Positions 22,053 to 30,105 are shown, counted from the stretch's first letter. The stretch: 64,000 bases of DNA from Terriglobia bacterium (GCA_021323595.1 JAJPKR010000002.1:1-64000); one strand, 5' to 3'. The notes: generated by a model not told the origin, from the sequence alone. Translations and numbers: made by a program.

Positions 22053-23337
22053 GGGCAAACTCCCGCTCGTAGGGGCAGGGACGCCCCGCCAGGTGGTCCT
22101 CGAACTCTTGGCGCCACTTCTGGATGATGGAAATCGTCGGCATCGCGGCGGCGTCGCCCAAGGCGCACAAGGTGCGCCCCAAGATGCTTTGCGCCACGTC
22201 GAACATGACATCAATGTCCTCGCTGCGCCCGCCGCCCAGGTGGAAGCGAGTGAGCGTCAGCTCCAGCCAGTTCGTGCCTTCGCGGCAGGGCACGCACCAG
22301 CCGCACGATTCATGGCGATAGAAATGGATGATCCGCTTGGCGAACTTCACCATGCAGGTGCGATCGTTCACGACCACCACGCCGCCCGAGCCCAAAAACG
22401 ACCCGAGCTTGGCGACCGAGTCGAAATCCAAGTTGACCCCGAGCGCTTCTTCCGCGTTCAGCAGCGGCGTGGAACTGCCGCCGGGCACGACCGCCTTGAG
22501 CGCGCCTCCCTGCACCCCGCCGCCGATCTCCTCGATCAGGCGGCGCATGGGGAAGCCGAGCGGCAGCTCGTAAACGCCGGGATTGTGCACATGCCCGCTC
22601 AAGCAGGTGAGCTTGACCCCGCCGGCCTTGGGCAGGCCGAGCTTGAGGAACCATTCGCCGCCGTTCAGGATGATGTGGGGCACGCTGGCCAGGGTCTCGA
22701 CGTTATTGATCACCGTCGGGCAGCCGTAAAGCCCGCTGGTGGCGGGGAAAGGCGGCTTGATGCGGGGAATGCCGCGCTTGCCCTCGAGCGATTCCAGCAG
22801 CGCCGATTCCTCTCCGCATTCATACGCGCCCGCTCCGGTATGGGTCATCAAGTCGAAATGGAAGTTCGTGCCGCGCAATTTCTTGCCCAGGTAGCCCGCG
22901 TCGTAGGCTTCGGCGATCGCGCGATCGAGAATGTCGATCAGGTAGCGGTATTCGCCGCGCACGTAGATGAAGCCGCGTTCGGCCCCGATCGCGATCCCGG
23001 CGATGGCCATGCCTTCGAGCAGCGAGAAGGGGTCGAACTGCATGATCAAGCGGTCTTTGCAGGTGCCGGGCTCGCTTTCGTCGGCGTTGCAGACGACGTA
23101 CTTGGGCTTGGGCGACTGGCGCGGAATAAAGGACCACTTCAGGCCGGTCGGGAAGCCCGCGCCGCCGCGGCCGCGCAGGGCGGAGGTCTTGACCTCCTCG
23201 ATGATCGCCTCCGGCTTCATCTTCAGCGCCTTCTCCAGCGCCTTGTAGCCGTCGCTGGCGAGATAGCCCTTGAGGGTGGCCGCAGAAGGGTCGTCGAAGC
23301 GCTTGCTGACCACGCGAATTTCGAGCGGATGTGCCAT
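22045..23337 (-). CDS. nuoF: NADH-quinone oxidoreductase subunit F
   Basis: FMN- and NADH-binding subunit, 430 residues, the entry point for electrons into complex I. Motifs: NADH/FMN loop RGRGGAGFPTGLKWSF, CNADESEPGTCKDR, AGAYECGEESALLESLEGK, and the N3 4Fe-4S ligands in ESCGWCVPCREGT plus the Cys of GRTLCALGD. ATG 23337 shares one base with the TAA of nuoE (TAATG). The longer reading to 23574 is an overlap inside nuoE and has no family similarity. It overlaps nuoG by 8 nt. Confidence 0.98.
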   Translation of the reverse strand: MAHPLEIRVVSKRFDDPSAATLKGYLASDGYKALEKALKMKPEAIIEEVKTSALRGRGGAGFPTGLKWSFIPRQSPKPKYVVCNADESEPGTCKDRLIMQFDPFSLLEGMAIAGIAIGAERGFIYVRGEYRYLIDILDRAIAEAYDAGYLGKKLRGTNFHFDLMTHTGAGAYECGEESALLESLEGKRGIPRIKPPFPATSGLYGCPTVINNVETLASVPHIILNGGEWFLKLGLPKAGGVKLTCLSGHVHNPGVYELPLGFPMRRLIEEIGGGVQGGALKAVVPGGSSTPLLNAEEALGVNLDFDSVAKLGSFLGSGGVVVVNDRTCMVKFAKRIIHFYRHESCGWCVPCREGTNWLELTLTRFHLGGGRSEDIDVMFDVAQSILGRTLCALGDAAAMPTISIIQKWRQEFEDHLAGRPCPYEREFAHA

Positions 23338-23825
23338 TACGCTTTCTGCCGGTATTCCGCCAGCACCTGATCGGCCCGGGCGGGGTCGAGATTCTGGTGG
23401 AAATCGTAGTTGACCTGCAGCGCTGGCGCCCACGAGCAAGCGCCGATGCACTCGACTTCCTCGATCGAGAACACGCCGTCGGGCGTGACGTCGCGCTGCT
23501 CCAGCCCGAGGCGTTTGCGGCAATGTTGCAGCAGCTCCTCGCCGCCCCGCAGCAGGCAGCTGATGTTCGTGCACACCTGGACGTGGTAGCGCCCCACCGG
23601 GTGGGTGCGCAGCATCGAGTAGTAGCTGATGGTCTCGCGCACCGCGAGTTCGGTTTCGCCCAGGCGCTCGGCGATCTCCCGGATGGCCTCCGGCGTGAGC
23701 CAGCCCAGTTCGTCCTGGGCGTAGAGCAGCATCGGCACCAGCGCGGAGCGCCGCTGCGGGTAGGCTTCGGCGAGCCGTGTGAGCTTGGCATCGAGTGTGG
23801 GGCTAAAGACGGACATAATTCCCAT
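23337..23825 (-). CDS. nuoE: NADH-quinone oxidoreductase subunit E
   Basis: Thioredoxin-fold 2Fe-2S subunit (cluster N1a), 162 residues. A helical N-terminal part contains YAQDELGWLTPEAIREIAER. The four cluster cysteines lie in VCTNISCLLRGG and ECIGACSWAP, with the usual spacing. Two starts are possible, 23825 and, four codons in, 23816 (MSVFSPTLD). The stop codon overlaps the nuoF start. A 64-nt gap to nuoD contains no gene. Confidence 0.97.
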   Translation of the reverse strand: MGIMSVFSPTLDAKLTRLAEAYPQRRSALVPMLLYAQDELGWLTPEAIREIAERLGETELAVRETISYYSMLRTHPVGRYHVQVCTNISCLLRGGEELLQHCRKRLGLEQRDVTPDGVFSIEEVECIGACSWAPALQVNYDFHQNLDPARADQVLAEYRQKA

Positions 23826-23889
23826 TCGCGGGCGGCTGGTCTCCGCCCCAACGCTAGCAATTCCTGTCGACCACGTACCGCAGTGCGGG

Positions 23890-25098
23890 CTACCGATCCA
23901 CGTCGCCCAGCACGATATCGATGCTGCCGATGATCGCCACGACGTCGGCGATCAGCCGTCCTTCGATCATCTTGGGCAGCGCCTGCAGATTGCAAAACGA
24001 CGCGGCCCGCATGTGGCAGCGATAGGGCTTGGTGGTGCCGTCGGCGACGACATAGTAGCCCATGATGCCGCGCGGAGATTCAATCGCTTGGAAGACCTCG
24101 CCCGGCGGCACGCGAAAGCCCTCGGTCACAATCTTGAACTGGTAGATCAGCGCTTCCATCTCCGCTTTCATGTGGTCGCGGTCGGGCAGCACGATGCCGT
24201 CGGCGTCGGCCTTCCACGGACCCTCGGGCATGCCGTCCAGGGCCTGGCGGATGATCTTGACGCTCTCGCGCATTTCCGCGATCCGCACCAAATACCGGGA
24301 GTACACGTCGCTCTCGGTGCGGGTGGGCACGTCGAACTGGAACTCGTCGTAGCTGGAATAAGGATTCGTCTTGCGCAGGTCGAGCGGAACGCCCGCCGCG
24401 CGCAGCGAGGGGCCCGTCAGGCCCCAGGCGACGGCGTCTTCGGCGGAAATATACCCGACTCCCTGCGTGCGGCCGACCCAGATGCGGTTGGCGGTGAGCA
24501 AATCCTCGTATTCGTCGATCTTGCTCGGGAACATGGAGACGAAGTCGGCGACTCGCTCCATCAGCCCCAGCGGCGGCTCCAGGGCCAGCCCGCCGATGCG
24601 GAAATACGAGGTCATCATGCGCTGGCCGCTGACGAACTCGAAGATCTTCTGCAGCTCCTCCCGCTCGCGGAAGCAATAGAGGAATACGCTCATGGCGCCG
24701 ATATCGAGCGCGTGCGTGCCCAGCCAAACCAGGTGGCTGTTGATGCGCGTCAGTTCGTTCAGCATGACGCGGGTCCAGCGCGCGCGCCGGGGCACCTCCA
24801 AGCCCAGCAGCTTCTCGACCGCCAGCACGTAGCAAAGATTATTGGTGAGCGGGCTGAGATAATCGATGCGGTCGGTGAGCGGTACGACCTGATGGTAGTA
24901 CTTCGATTCGCAGGACTTCTCGATGCCGGTGTGCAGATACCCGATGTCGGGCAAGGCGCGCACCACCATCTCGCCGTCGATCTCCAGCACCAAGCGCAGC
25001 ACCCCGTGCGTGGAGGGATGCTGCGGCCCCATGTTCAGGATGAGGTTGCGGCCGGTGGTCTCCGTATCCACGCCGGGCGCGGTGGTGAGTTCGGGCAT
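23890..25098 (-). CDS. nuoD: NADH-quinone oxidoreductase subunit D
   Basis: 49-kDa-type subunit that lines the quinone site with NuoB, 402 residues. It carries LNMGPQHPSTHGVLRLVLEI, with the His of the quinone-binding loop, GYLHTGIEKSCESK and the C-terminal RCHMRAASFCNLQALPKM plus GSIDIVLGDVDR. ATG 25098 overlaps the nuoC stop by one base (TAATG); the reading to 25149 adds 17 residues unlike the family. NuoD needs NuoB for electron transfer, so the missing nuoB in this operon matters. Confidence 0.98.
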   Translation of the reverse strand: MPELTTAPGVDTETTGRNLILNMGPQHPSTHGVLRLVLEIDGEMVVRALPDIGYLHTGIEKSCESKYYHQVVPLTDRIDYLSPLTNNLCYVLAVEKLLGLEVPRRARWTRVMLNELTRINSHLVWLGTHALDIGAMSVFLYCFREREELQKIFEFVSGQRMMTSYFRIGGLALEPPLGLMERVADFVSMFPSKIDEYEDLLTANRIWVGRTQGVGYISAEDAVAWGLTGPSLRAAGVPLDLRKTNPYSSYDEFQFDVPTRTESDVYSRYLVRIAEMRESVKIIRQALDGMPEGPWKADADGIVLPDRDHMKAEMEALIYQFKIVTEGFRVPPGEVFQAIESPRGIMGYYVVADGTTKPYRCHMRAASFCNLQALPKMIEGRLIADVVAIIGSIDIVLGDVDR

Positions 25099-25607
25099 TA
25101 GCGGTACCCCTCGACGGGATAATCCTTGCGCATCGGGTGTCCCTCCCAATTATCCGGCATGAGAATGCGGCGCAGGAACGGATGGCCGGAGAAACGCACC
25201 CCGAAAAGATCCCAAACCTCGCGCTCGTGCCAGTTGGCCGCTGGCCAAATGCCGGTGACGGACGGGATGGGCTGCTCCGGCTCCGTCCAAACTTTCAAGC
25301 GCAGCCACTCGTGGCGCGACAGGCAATACAGATGATAGTTGACCTCGAACCGCGGGTGGTTGGGGAGGCGGTCCACGGCGGTGAGGTCAGCCAGCAGGTC
25401 GAAGCGCAATTGGCTGTCGTCGCGCAAATACTCCGCCACCGCGGGCAGCAGCGCTGCGGTGACGGTCAGGGTCAGCTCCCCGCGATCGAATTTGCCGCCC
25501 ACGACCGCTTCCGGGTTCCAGTCCAGGAGGCGCTGCCAAACCGGATGATCGGCGGGCTTGGCCGCCACCGGCTGCGCGCTGAAGATGGGTAGGTGGTCGA
25601 GAGGCAA
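25098..25607 (-). CDS. nuoC: NADH-quinone oxidoreductase subunit C
   Basis: 30-kDa-type peripheral subunit, 169 residues. The signature runs WHEREVWDLFGVRFSGHP, with RRILMPDNWEGHPMRKDYP after it. NuoC and NuoD are separate proteins here, not the fused NuoCD of Escherichia coli. It starts only 9 nt after the nuoA stop, leaving no room for nuoB, which normally sits between the two genes. Confidence 0.98.
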   Translation of the reverse strand: MPLDHLPIFSAQPVAAKPADHPVWQRLLDWNPEAVVGGKFDRGELTLTVTAALLPAVAEYLRDDSQLRFDLLADLTAVDRLPNHPRFEVNYHLYCLSRHEWLRLKVWTEPEQPIPSVTGIWPAANWHEREVWDLFGVRFSGHPFLRRILMPDNWEGHPMRKDYPVEGYR

Positions 25608-25616
25608 AGAGCGTCC

Positions 25617-26030
25617 TCAATGAATAGGACTGGCGGGCCCGCCTTCGGCGCGCTCGGGCTGGTTCCAGTCGAACACGCCCTTTTGCCAGATGTAGGCGAA
25701 GCCCGCCAGTACGATCCCGATGTACACCAGCATTTCGACGAAGCCCAGCCATTTGAGCTGGCGGAAAACCACCGCCCAAGGCAGCAGGAACACCGCCTCG
25801 ACATCGAACAGGATGAAAACGATGGCGACCAAATAAAACTTCACCGCGAAACGGCGGTTGGCGTCGCCTTGCGGCGTTATGCCGCATTCATAGGCGGCGC
25901 TCTTGACCTTGCTGCGCCGCCGCCAGCCGATCAGCTCGGAGATGGCCACCAGCCCCACCGCCAGCCCCACCGCCAGGATGAGCTGGATCAGGATCGGCAC
26001 GTAATTGCTCATGTAAGACGAGGCGGGCAT
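25617..26030 (-). CDS. nuoA: NADH-quinone oxidoreductase subunit A
   Basis: Small membrane subunit, 137 residues with three hydrophobic helices. The diagnostic loop is KSAAYECGITPQGDANRRFAVKFYLVAIVFILFDVEAVFLLPWA (key parts YECG and FDVE), which surrounds the quinone cavity. It is the first gene of the operon; the promoter at 26130-26159 would give a leader of about 90-110 nt. An alternative start six codons in (26012, MSNYVPIL) is equally plausible. The next gene is nuoC, not nuoB. Confidence 0.97.
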   Translation of the reverse strand: MPASSYMSNYVPILIQLILAVGLAVGLVAISELIGWRRRSKVKSAAYECGITPQGDANRRFAVKFYLVAIVFILFDVEAVFLLPWAVVFRQLKWLGFVEMLVYIGIVLAGFAYIWQKGVFDWNQPERAEGGPASPIH

Positions 26031-26067
26031 GTTGGGTGGCGATCTCCCGAATCGACCCGGCGAGCGA

Positions 26068-26076
26068 TGCTATACT
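26068..26076 (+). promoter_or_regulatory. extended -10 box on the opposite strand inside the nuo leader
   Basis: Plus-strand TGCTATACT (TGn plus TATACT at 26071-26076), with no good -35. It could start a transcript near 26083 toward the 26184 gene. That RNA would overlap the nuo leader in antisense. Confidence 0.35.
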
Positions 26077-26129
26077 CGCGGCGTTGGCGCTCGCCGAACT
26101 GCTGACGACGCTGCCAACGGAAACATTTC

Positions 26130-26159
26130 ACTATAGGTGTCAGCGCGGAGCAGTGTCAA
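26130..26159 (-). promoter_or_regulatory. strong sigma-70 promoter of the nuo operon
   Basis: On the minus strand, a perfect TTGACA (26154-26159), an 18-nt spacer and TATAGT (26130-26135, 5 of 6). It points at nuoA, with the predicted start about 26123. It is one of the best promoter matches in the window and is suitably placed to drive the 12-gene operon. Confidence 0.8.
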
Positions 26160-26183
26160 GAAGCGCACGGCGGCGCGGCAAGG

Positions 26184-26726
26184 ATGGCGGGATTCGGCTT
26201 CAACACGGATGTTCGCGTCGGCGGCGAGATCTATCACGTTCAGACCGAACCGTGCCAGCGCCCCACCACCGCGATCGAGACCAGCATCTTTCAAGCCGGG
26301 CTGGTGCAGTACGTGCGGCGCATCGAGTGCCAGGGCGCCGACGGCCTGGAAGAACAGGTGCGGGCGCAGCACGGGGCCATCATCGCCGAGCTGCGCAGCG
26401 GCGCCCTGCGCGGCCTCGGGCCCAGCCTGGAATTGGACTGGCTCAACGCTCCCGAATCCCACCACGCCTCCCACACCCTCCTGCTGACGCTGCGTGTGGC
26501 CTGTGGGCAGCAGCCGGCGGCGGCCTGCCACGTGCGCGCAAGCTTGCGGTGGGAGTCCGGCGAGGAGACGCTGGTCATCGCCGAAGGCTTCAGCGATCAG
26601 CAGGGCCGCGCCGATTTGCAGCTAACCCTGCCGCCCGCCGCCGGCCAGCGCCGCGCGCCTTTGCGTTTGTCGCTCGAGGCCGAGCGCGGCCTCTGCTTGG
26701 GCCGCCGCCAATTCCGGTTGAGCTGA
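26184..26726 (+). CDS. conserved-looking protein of unknown function
   Basis: A 180-residue protein with no signal peptide or membrane segment. The N-terminal half begins FNTDVRVGGEIYHVQTEP, a pattern I associate with small uncharacterised acidobacterial proteins, and continues with beta strands and a helix (EEQVRAQHGAIIAELRSG). The C-terminal half, about residues 95-180, looks like an immunoglobulin-like or CNA-B-like beta sandwich (ACHVRASLRWESGEETLVIA, then strands ending GRRQFRLS). It is transcribed divergently from the nuo operon. The AAGG before the ATG is too close to serve as a normal RBS. No function can be assigned. Confidence 0.7.
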   Translation: MAGFGFNTDVRVGGEIYHVQTEPCQRPTTAIETSIFQAGLVQYVRRIECQGADGLEEQVRAQHGAIIAELRSGALRGLGPSLELDWLNAPESHHASHTLLLTLRVACGQQPAAACHVRASLRWESGEETLVIAEGFSDQQGRADLQLTLPPAAGQRRAPLRLSLEAERGLCLGRRQFRLS

Positions 26727-26867
26727 GCGCCCGGACCCAGCCGCCGCGCACGGGTCTGCTACTATGAAAAGGTCACGGCGCCGAGCGCCGATTACCGTAC
26801 AATCGCTGGTCCGGCGCATCCCCCCAATGGGGCGGAGACCGGGCGTCGCGGCCTGGGGGAGACGACG

Positions 26868-27239
26868 ATGAGCCTGCAACCTGCAATCGCAAAGTTTATG
26901 GAGAAGCAAGCAACCGTGCGCCTGCCGCAGTTTCAGCCCGGCGACACGGTGCGGGTGCACGTGCGCATCAAAGAAGGCGACAAGGAGCGCATCCAGGCAT
27001 TTGAGGGTGTTTGCATCGCGCGCAGCGGCCGGGGCGGGCGAGAGTCGTTCACCGTTCGCAAGATTTCCTTCGGCCAGGGCGTGGAGCGCATTTTTCCCGT
27101 GCAATCGCGCGTCATCGAACGCGTGGAAGTGGTGCGCCAAGGGCGCGTCCGGCGCGCCAAGCTGTATTACCTGCGCCAATTGCGCGGCCGGGCCGCGCGC
27201 ATTCGCGAGCAGGAGACCGCGACCGTCGGCGCCCCGTAG
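26868..27239 (+). CDS. rplS: 50S ribosomal protein L19
   Basis: Ribosomal protein at the 30S-50S interface, 123 residues. Family stretches are [51 protein letters not shown] and [10 protein letters not shown]-rich SD (GGGGGAG) lies about 7 nt upstream of ATG 26868. It is followed by rnhB, and rplS-rnhB adjacency is common in bacteria. The usual upstream partners (rpsP, rimM, trmD) are not present; the gene before it is unrelated. Confidence 0.98.
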   Translation: MSLQPAIAKFMEKQATVRLPQFQPGDTVRVHVRIKEGDKERIQAFEGVCIARSGRGGRESFTVRKISFGQGVERIFPVQSRVIERVEVVRQGRVRRAKLYYLRQLRGRAARIREQETATVGAP

Positions 27240-27259
27240 CGGCTCCCGAATCGAAGGCC

Positions 27260-28009
27260 GTGCGCAACGCGAATGCGAAGGCGGCATTGCCGTCGGCCGA
27301 GACTGCGCCGCCCCAGGCGGCGCGCCGCCGTCGCGATGACGACCAAGCGCCGGAGTTGGTGTGCAGCTCGCGGTTCGAGCGGCGCGCCCGGCAGCAGGGG
27401 GCGCGGCGCGTGGCCGGAGTGGATGAAGTCGGTCGCGGCGCGCTGTTCGGCCCCGTGGTTGCCGCCGCCGTCATTCTCGATCCGCTCCACTTTCCCCGGG
27501 GGCTGAACGATTCCAAACGCCTCACCCGCGAAGAGCGGGAGGCCTTGGCGCCGCGCATTCGCCGCCAGGCGATCGCCTGGGCCCTGGCCGCCGTGGACGC
27601 GGGGCGCATCGATTACGTCAATATATATCAGGCCTCGCGCTTGGCCATGCAGGCGGCGGTGGAGGCGCTGGCGCCGCCGCCGGATTGGCTGCTCGTGGAT
27701 GCCGTTCCCCTCGACTGGCCGGGACCGCAGCAAGCCATCGTGCATGGCGATGCGTTGTCGTTCTCGATCGCGGCGGCCTCGATTCTCGCTAAGGTGCACC
27801 GCGACGAACTCTTGCGCAAGTGGGACGCGATTTTTCCGGCCTACCGTTTGGGTTCCAACAAAGGCTACTCGACGCCGGATCACCTTGCCGCGCTGAATGC
27901 CTTCGGGTGCACGCCGCTGCATCGCCGCAGCTACCTTCCCGTCGCGATGCAGCTTTCGCCAGGGGAGACCTGGCTGCCCTTTCCACCCGGAAATGGTGGC
28001 GAGGACTGA
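27260..28009 (+). CDS. rnhB: ribonuclease HII
   Basis: Removes RNA from RNA-DNA hybrids and starts ribonucleotide excision repair. The core shows VAGVDEVGRGALFGPVVAAAV with the catalytic Asp-Glu pair, LNDSKRLTREER, the next Asp in LLVDAVP, and the last in HGDALSFSIAAASILAKVHRD (key part ASILAKVHRD); GSNKGYSTPDHLAAL follows. All four acidic residues appear to be present. The start is uncertain: GTG 27260 lies 20 nt after the rplS stop, but most family members begin near SSRFERRAR, which would suit GTG 27359 or TTG 27356. The extra 33 residues are Ala/Arg/Asp-rich. Any reading upstream of 27260 lies inside rplS and is rejected. Confidence 0.93.
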   Translation: MRNANAKAALPSAETAPPQAARRRRDDDQAPELVCSSRFERRARQQGARRVAGVDEVGRGALFGPVVAAAVILDPLHFPRGLNDSKRLTREEREALAPRIRRQAIAWALAAVDAGRIDYVNIYQASRLAMQAAVEALAPPPDWLLVDAVPLDWPGPQQAIVHGDALSFSIAAASILAKVHRDELLRKWDAIFPAYRLGSNKGYSTPDHLAALNAFGCTPLHRRSYLPVAMQLSPGETWLPFPPGNGGED

Positions 28010-28273
28010 CTCCTTGGGACCTGTCCCTTCAGCCGATTAACGCGGCGGATGCGGAGCATAGTTGGTTACTTGGCGCGCAGCAGCGGGGAGAGCACCATGC
28101 CTTTGTGCCGGGGCGAGCGCAAGTTTTTCCGGACTGTGACGATCCATTGCAATGAATGGATCGAAGCTGCCGCCGGGGGGCTGGAGCCGGCCCGCGCAAC
28201 TGGTTGGGTTCAAGCGCCTTGAGGACGGGCATCGGCGCAAGGACAAGGCCGTGAGTAACGGCGAAGGAATTGC
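28010..28273. other. 264-nt intergenic stretch without a convincing gene
   Basis: I see no protein-like ORF on either strand. It holds a perfect 8-bp inverted repeat, GATCCATT/AATGGATC with a 6-nt loop (28141-28162), not followed by a T-run. A structured RNA or operator is possible but not supported further. Confidence 0.4.
28141..28162. repeat. perfect inverted repeat (8-bp arms)
   Basis: GATCCATT, 6-nt loop, AATGGATC, in an otherwise GC-rich gap. It is AT-richer than its surroundings. Possible hairpin or binding site for a dimeric regulator of the 28274 gene; no direct support. Confidence 0.35.
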
Positions 28274-28582
28274 ATGGGGATGATGTCCGGGAGGTCCGCT
28301 AGCAAAGGAGGGGAAATGGTCAGCGCCATCGATTTCAAGGATTCATGGCTGCCGCACCTGGTCGAGCCAGGCAGCGTGCTGGTCATGACCAACACGGATG
28401 ATGACAACAGCGCCAGCGAGAGCTTTTGCGCGCTGTTGCACTGCCCCTTCTGTCTGCGCCTGGTCGTGGTCACCGAACAGCAATTTAGCGGCGAAGCGGT
28501 CGTCACCTGCGGCGCCAAGGATTGTCCCGCTACCTTCTACTTGCGGGACGGCCTGCCGGTGGACCTCAGCATGCAAAATTAG
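28274..28582 (+). CDS. small zinc-ribbon-like protein of unknown function
   Basis: A 102-residue protein with two cysteine pairs, HCPFC (Cys57 and Cys60) and TCGAKDC (Cys79 and Cys84), which could bind one zinc ion as a ribbon; Cys52 lies just before. The N-terminal half is polar and acidic (TNTDDDNSASES). Two starts compete. ATG 28274 has AAGGA 5 nt upstream. ATG 28316 (MVSAIDFKD) has a stronger AGGAGGGG that ends 2 nt upstream, and would give 88 residues with the ribbon intact. The gene is convergent with the VWA gene. I do not recognise a family. Confidence 0.65.
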   Translation: MGMMSGRSASKGGEMVSAIDFKDSWLPHLVEPGSVLVMTNTDDDNSASESFCALLHCPFCLRLVVVTEQQFSGEAVVTCGAKDCPATFYLRDGLPVDLSMQN

Positions 28583-28611
28583 AATCGAACTCCGCCCCGG
28601 CCGCCATGACC

Positions 28612-29769
28612 CTACTGCGCGGTCGCCGGTGGATCGGCAAAATATCCCTCGCGCGCGCGAATCCGCAAATTCTTGCGATCCCCCACCAGCTGAATCTTGA
28701 TCCTGCGGAAGGTTCCGTCCATTTGCGGCCGGTCGGAGCGGTAAGCCAGCGTATATTGGCTGCGTAATTCCGCCGCAATCTGCGCGAAGGCGCCGGCCAT
28801 CTTTCCCGGACGCACGTTGAACGAGCGGCCGCCCGCGACGTCGGCAAGATGGCGCAGGGCGCCCGCGCCCGAGTAGCCGAAATCGCCGTAAAACGCGGGA
28901 TCGGCGGCGATCACCGCATAGAGCACGGTGTTGGAATCGAGCAGCGCGCGTTCCGCGTCGCGGGGCGTGTGCACGCTGCCCTGGTCGTCGCCGTCGGTGA
29001 TGACCACGATCGCCTTCCGCCCCACTTGCTGTGCCAGCCGGTCTTGGCAAGCGTCCACGATGGCGTCCCAGAGGTGCGTCGCGCCGGTGCTGCCGGCCGG
29101 GAACGTCCCCGGATTGAGAATCGAGCCCCCGCCGCCGCCCCCGCCGATATGCGCCTGCTCCACCGCCGCGTCGAGCAAGCTGCGCGAGGAGGTGAGGTCT
29201 TGCAGCAGATGGGTATCCACGTCGAACCCGAGCACGAAGGCGAGATCGCGCGGCGTGATCACTTGCTCGAAAAATTCGCGGCTCACCACCTGCTCTTCCT
29301 CGAGCAGCCGCTCTTGGCTCGGGCTGGTGTCGATGAGCCAGCCCAGGGTAAGCGGCAACTGCTGCTCGGCGGAGAAGAATCGAATTTGCTCCGGACGCCC
29401 GTCCTCAAAGACGCGGAAATCGGCGCGCGTCAGGCCGGGCACGTATTCGCCGTGTCGGGTTTGCACGCTGAACGAGACGTTCACCAAATTCGCATTCGCG
29501 ACGATTGTGGGAATGCCCGACTGCGTTTGCCGAGGCCGCGAAGCGGGGGCGGTCGCGGCTGCGCCGGGTGGCGGCGGCGCGGGGATGGCGACGGGATTGG
29601 GCCGTGCGGCGCTCGCCGCCGCCGGCACCGGCAGCGGGGCGCCGGCAGTGTTGGCTTGCGCGGGCGCGCGCAGCGTCGGCCCGCTCGCCGGCGGCGGCAG
29701 CCGCTGTGCCGCCAGCGCGCCGCACAGCAACAACCATGGCACCAGCAAATCGACGCGCGACCTAGGCAT
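28612..29769 (-). CDS. secreted VWFA-related domain protein (acidobacterial type)
   Basis: A 385-residue exported protein. The signal peptide is RVDLLVPWLLLCGALAAQ. A Pro/Ala-rich linker (to about residue 95) precedes a VWFA-related domain with VRFRVFED-like RADFRVFEDGRPEQIRFF, MIDAS motif WLIDTSPSQ (DxSxS as DTSPS), the Gly-rich loop HIGGGGGGGS, VVITDGDDQG (second MIDAS Asp) and the C-terminal YTLAYRS segment. Such proteins are strongly expanded in Acidobacteriota and have no established function; metal-dependent protein binding is the general role of VWA domains. ATG 29769 follows an AGAGGG RBS; the reading to 29844 is rejected because the signal peptide begins at 29769. Confidence 0.9.
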   Translation of the reverse strand: MPRSRVDLLVPWLLLCGALAAQRLPPPASGPTLRAPAQANTAGAPLPVPAAASAARPNPVAIPAPPPPGAAATAPASRPRQTQSGIPTIVANANLVNVSFSVQTRHGEYVPGLTRADFRVFEDGRPEQIRFFSAEQQLPLTLGWLIDTSPSQERLLEEEQVVSREFFEQVITPRDLAFVLGFDVDTHLLQDLTSSRSLLDAAVEQAHIGGGGGGGSILNPGTFPAGSTGATHLWDAIVDACQDRLAQQVGRKAIVVITDGDDQGSVHTPRDAERALLDSNTVLYAVIAADPAFYGDFGYSGAGALRHLADVAGGRSFNVRPGKMAGAFAQIAAELRSQYTLAYRSDRPQMDGTFRRIKIQLVGDRKNLRIRAREGYFADPPATAQ

Positions 29770-29925
29770 AAACACCCTCTTTAAGTATGACGCGCCGAAC
29801 CGGGCGTGCTTGCGCTCGGACCTCCGGCGCATTTGCGCGCGCATCCGACGGCGCTGGAGGGCGGCGATGCGATCGCGCCTGTCCGCGCGAGCGGTGTCGT
29901 GCCGCTGCGCGGCGAGTTTTTTCTC

Positions 29926-29955
29926 TTGACACCATCGCCGCGCAAATTCTATACA
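29926..29955 (+). promoter_or_regulatory. sigma-70 promoter of the Lys/Ala micro-gene
   Basis: Perfect TTGACA (29926-29931), an 18-nt spacer, and TATACA (29950-29955, 4 of 6). The predicted start near 29962 gives a leader of about 55 nt to ATG 30018. Confidence 0.75.
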
Positions 29956-30017
29956 TGGCCTAGTTCCGCGGGAAGTCGTAGTTGGGCTTCGGCGGTTTTA
30001 GTTATAGGAGAATAGCA

Positions 30018-30083
30018 ATGGCAAAAGCCACGAAGAAGCCGGCCAAGAAGGCGGCGAAGAAGACGGCGAAAAAGAAGAAGTAG
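30018..30083 (+). CDS. 21-residue Lys/Ala-rich micro-protein (histone H1-tail-like)
   Basis: Encodes MAKATKKPAKKAAKKTAKKKK: eleven Lys, six Ala and no acidic residue. It resembles the PAKKA repeats of eukaryotic histone H1 tails and of the Lys-rich tails on some bacterial HU-like proteins, so nucleic-acid binding is a fair inference but not shown. Evidence for a real gene is positional: a TTGACA-18-TATACA promoter, an AGGAG RBS (30005-30009) 8 nt before the ATG, and a perfect 12-bp terminator 22 nt after the stop. An in-frame stop lies at 29979-29981, so it is not the tail of a larger upstream ORF. It could instead be a dual-function small RNA. Confidence 0.75.
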   Translation: MAKATKKPAKKAAKKTAKKKK

Positions 30084-30105
30084 CCGCTCGATTCGCATCT
30101 TGGGA

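Noticed and set aside
26760-26803. Promoters for rplS (TACTAT at 26760, TACAAT at 26798)
   Set aside because: Plausible -10 hexamers but no acceptable -35 at 16-18 nt for either; too uncertain to list as features.
28141-28162. Hairpin as terminator of rnhB
   Set aside because: Perfect arms but no T-run, and it lies more than 130 nt after the stop.
28037-28246. 69-codon minus-strand frame in the gap after rnhB
   Set aside because: Pro/Arg/Ala-rich, no RBS, no family resemblance.
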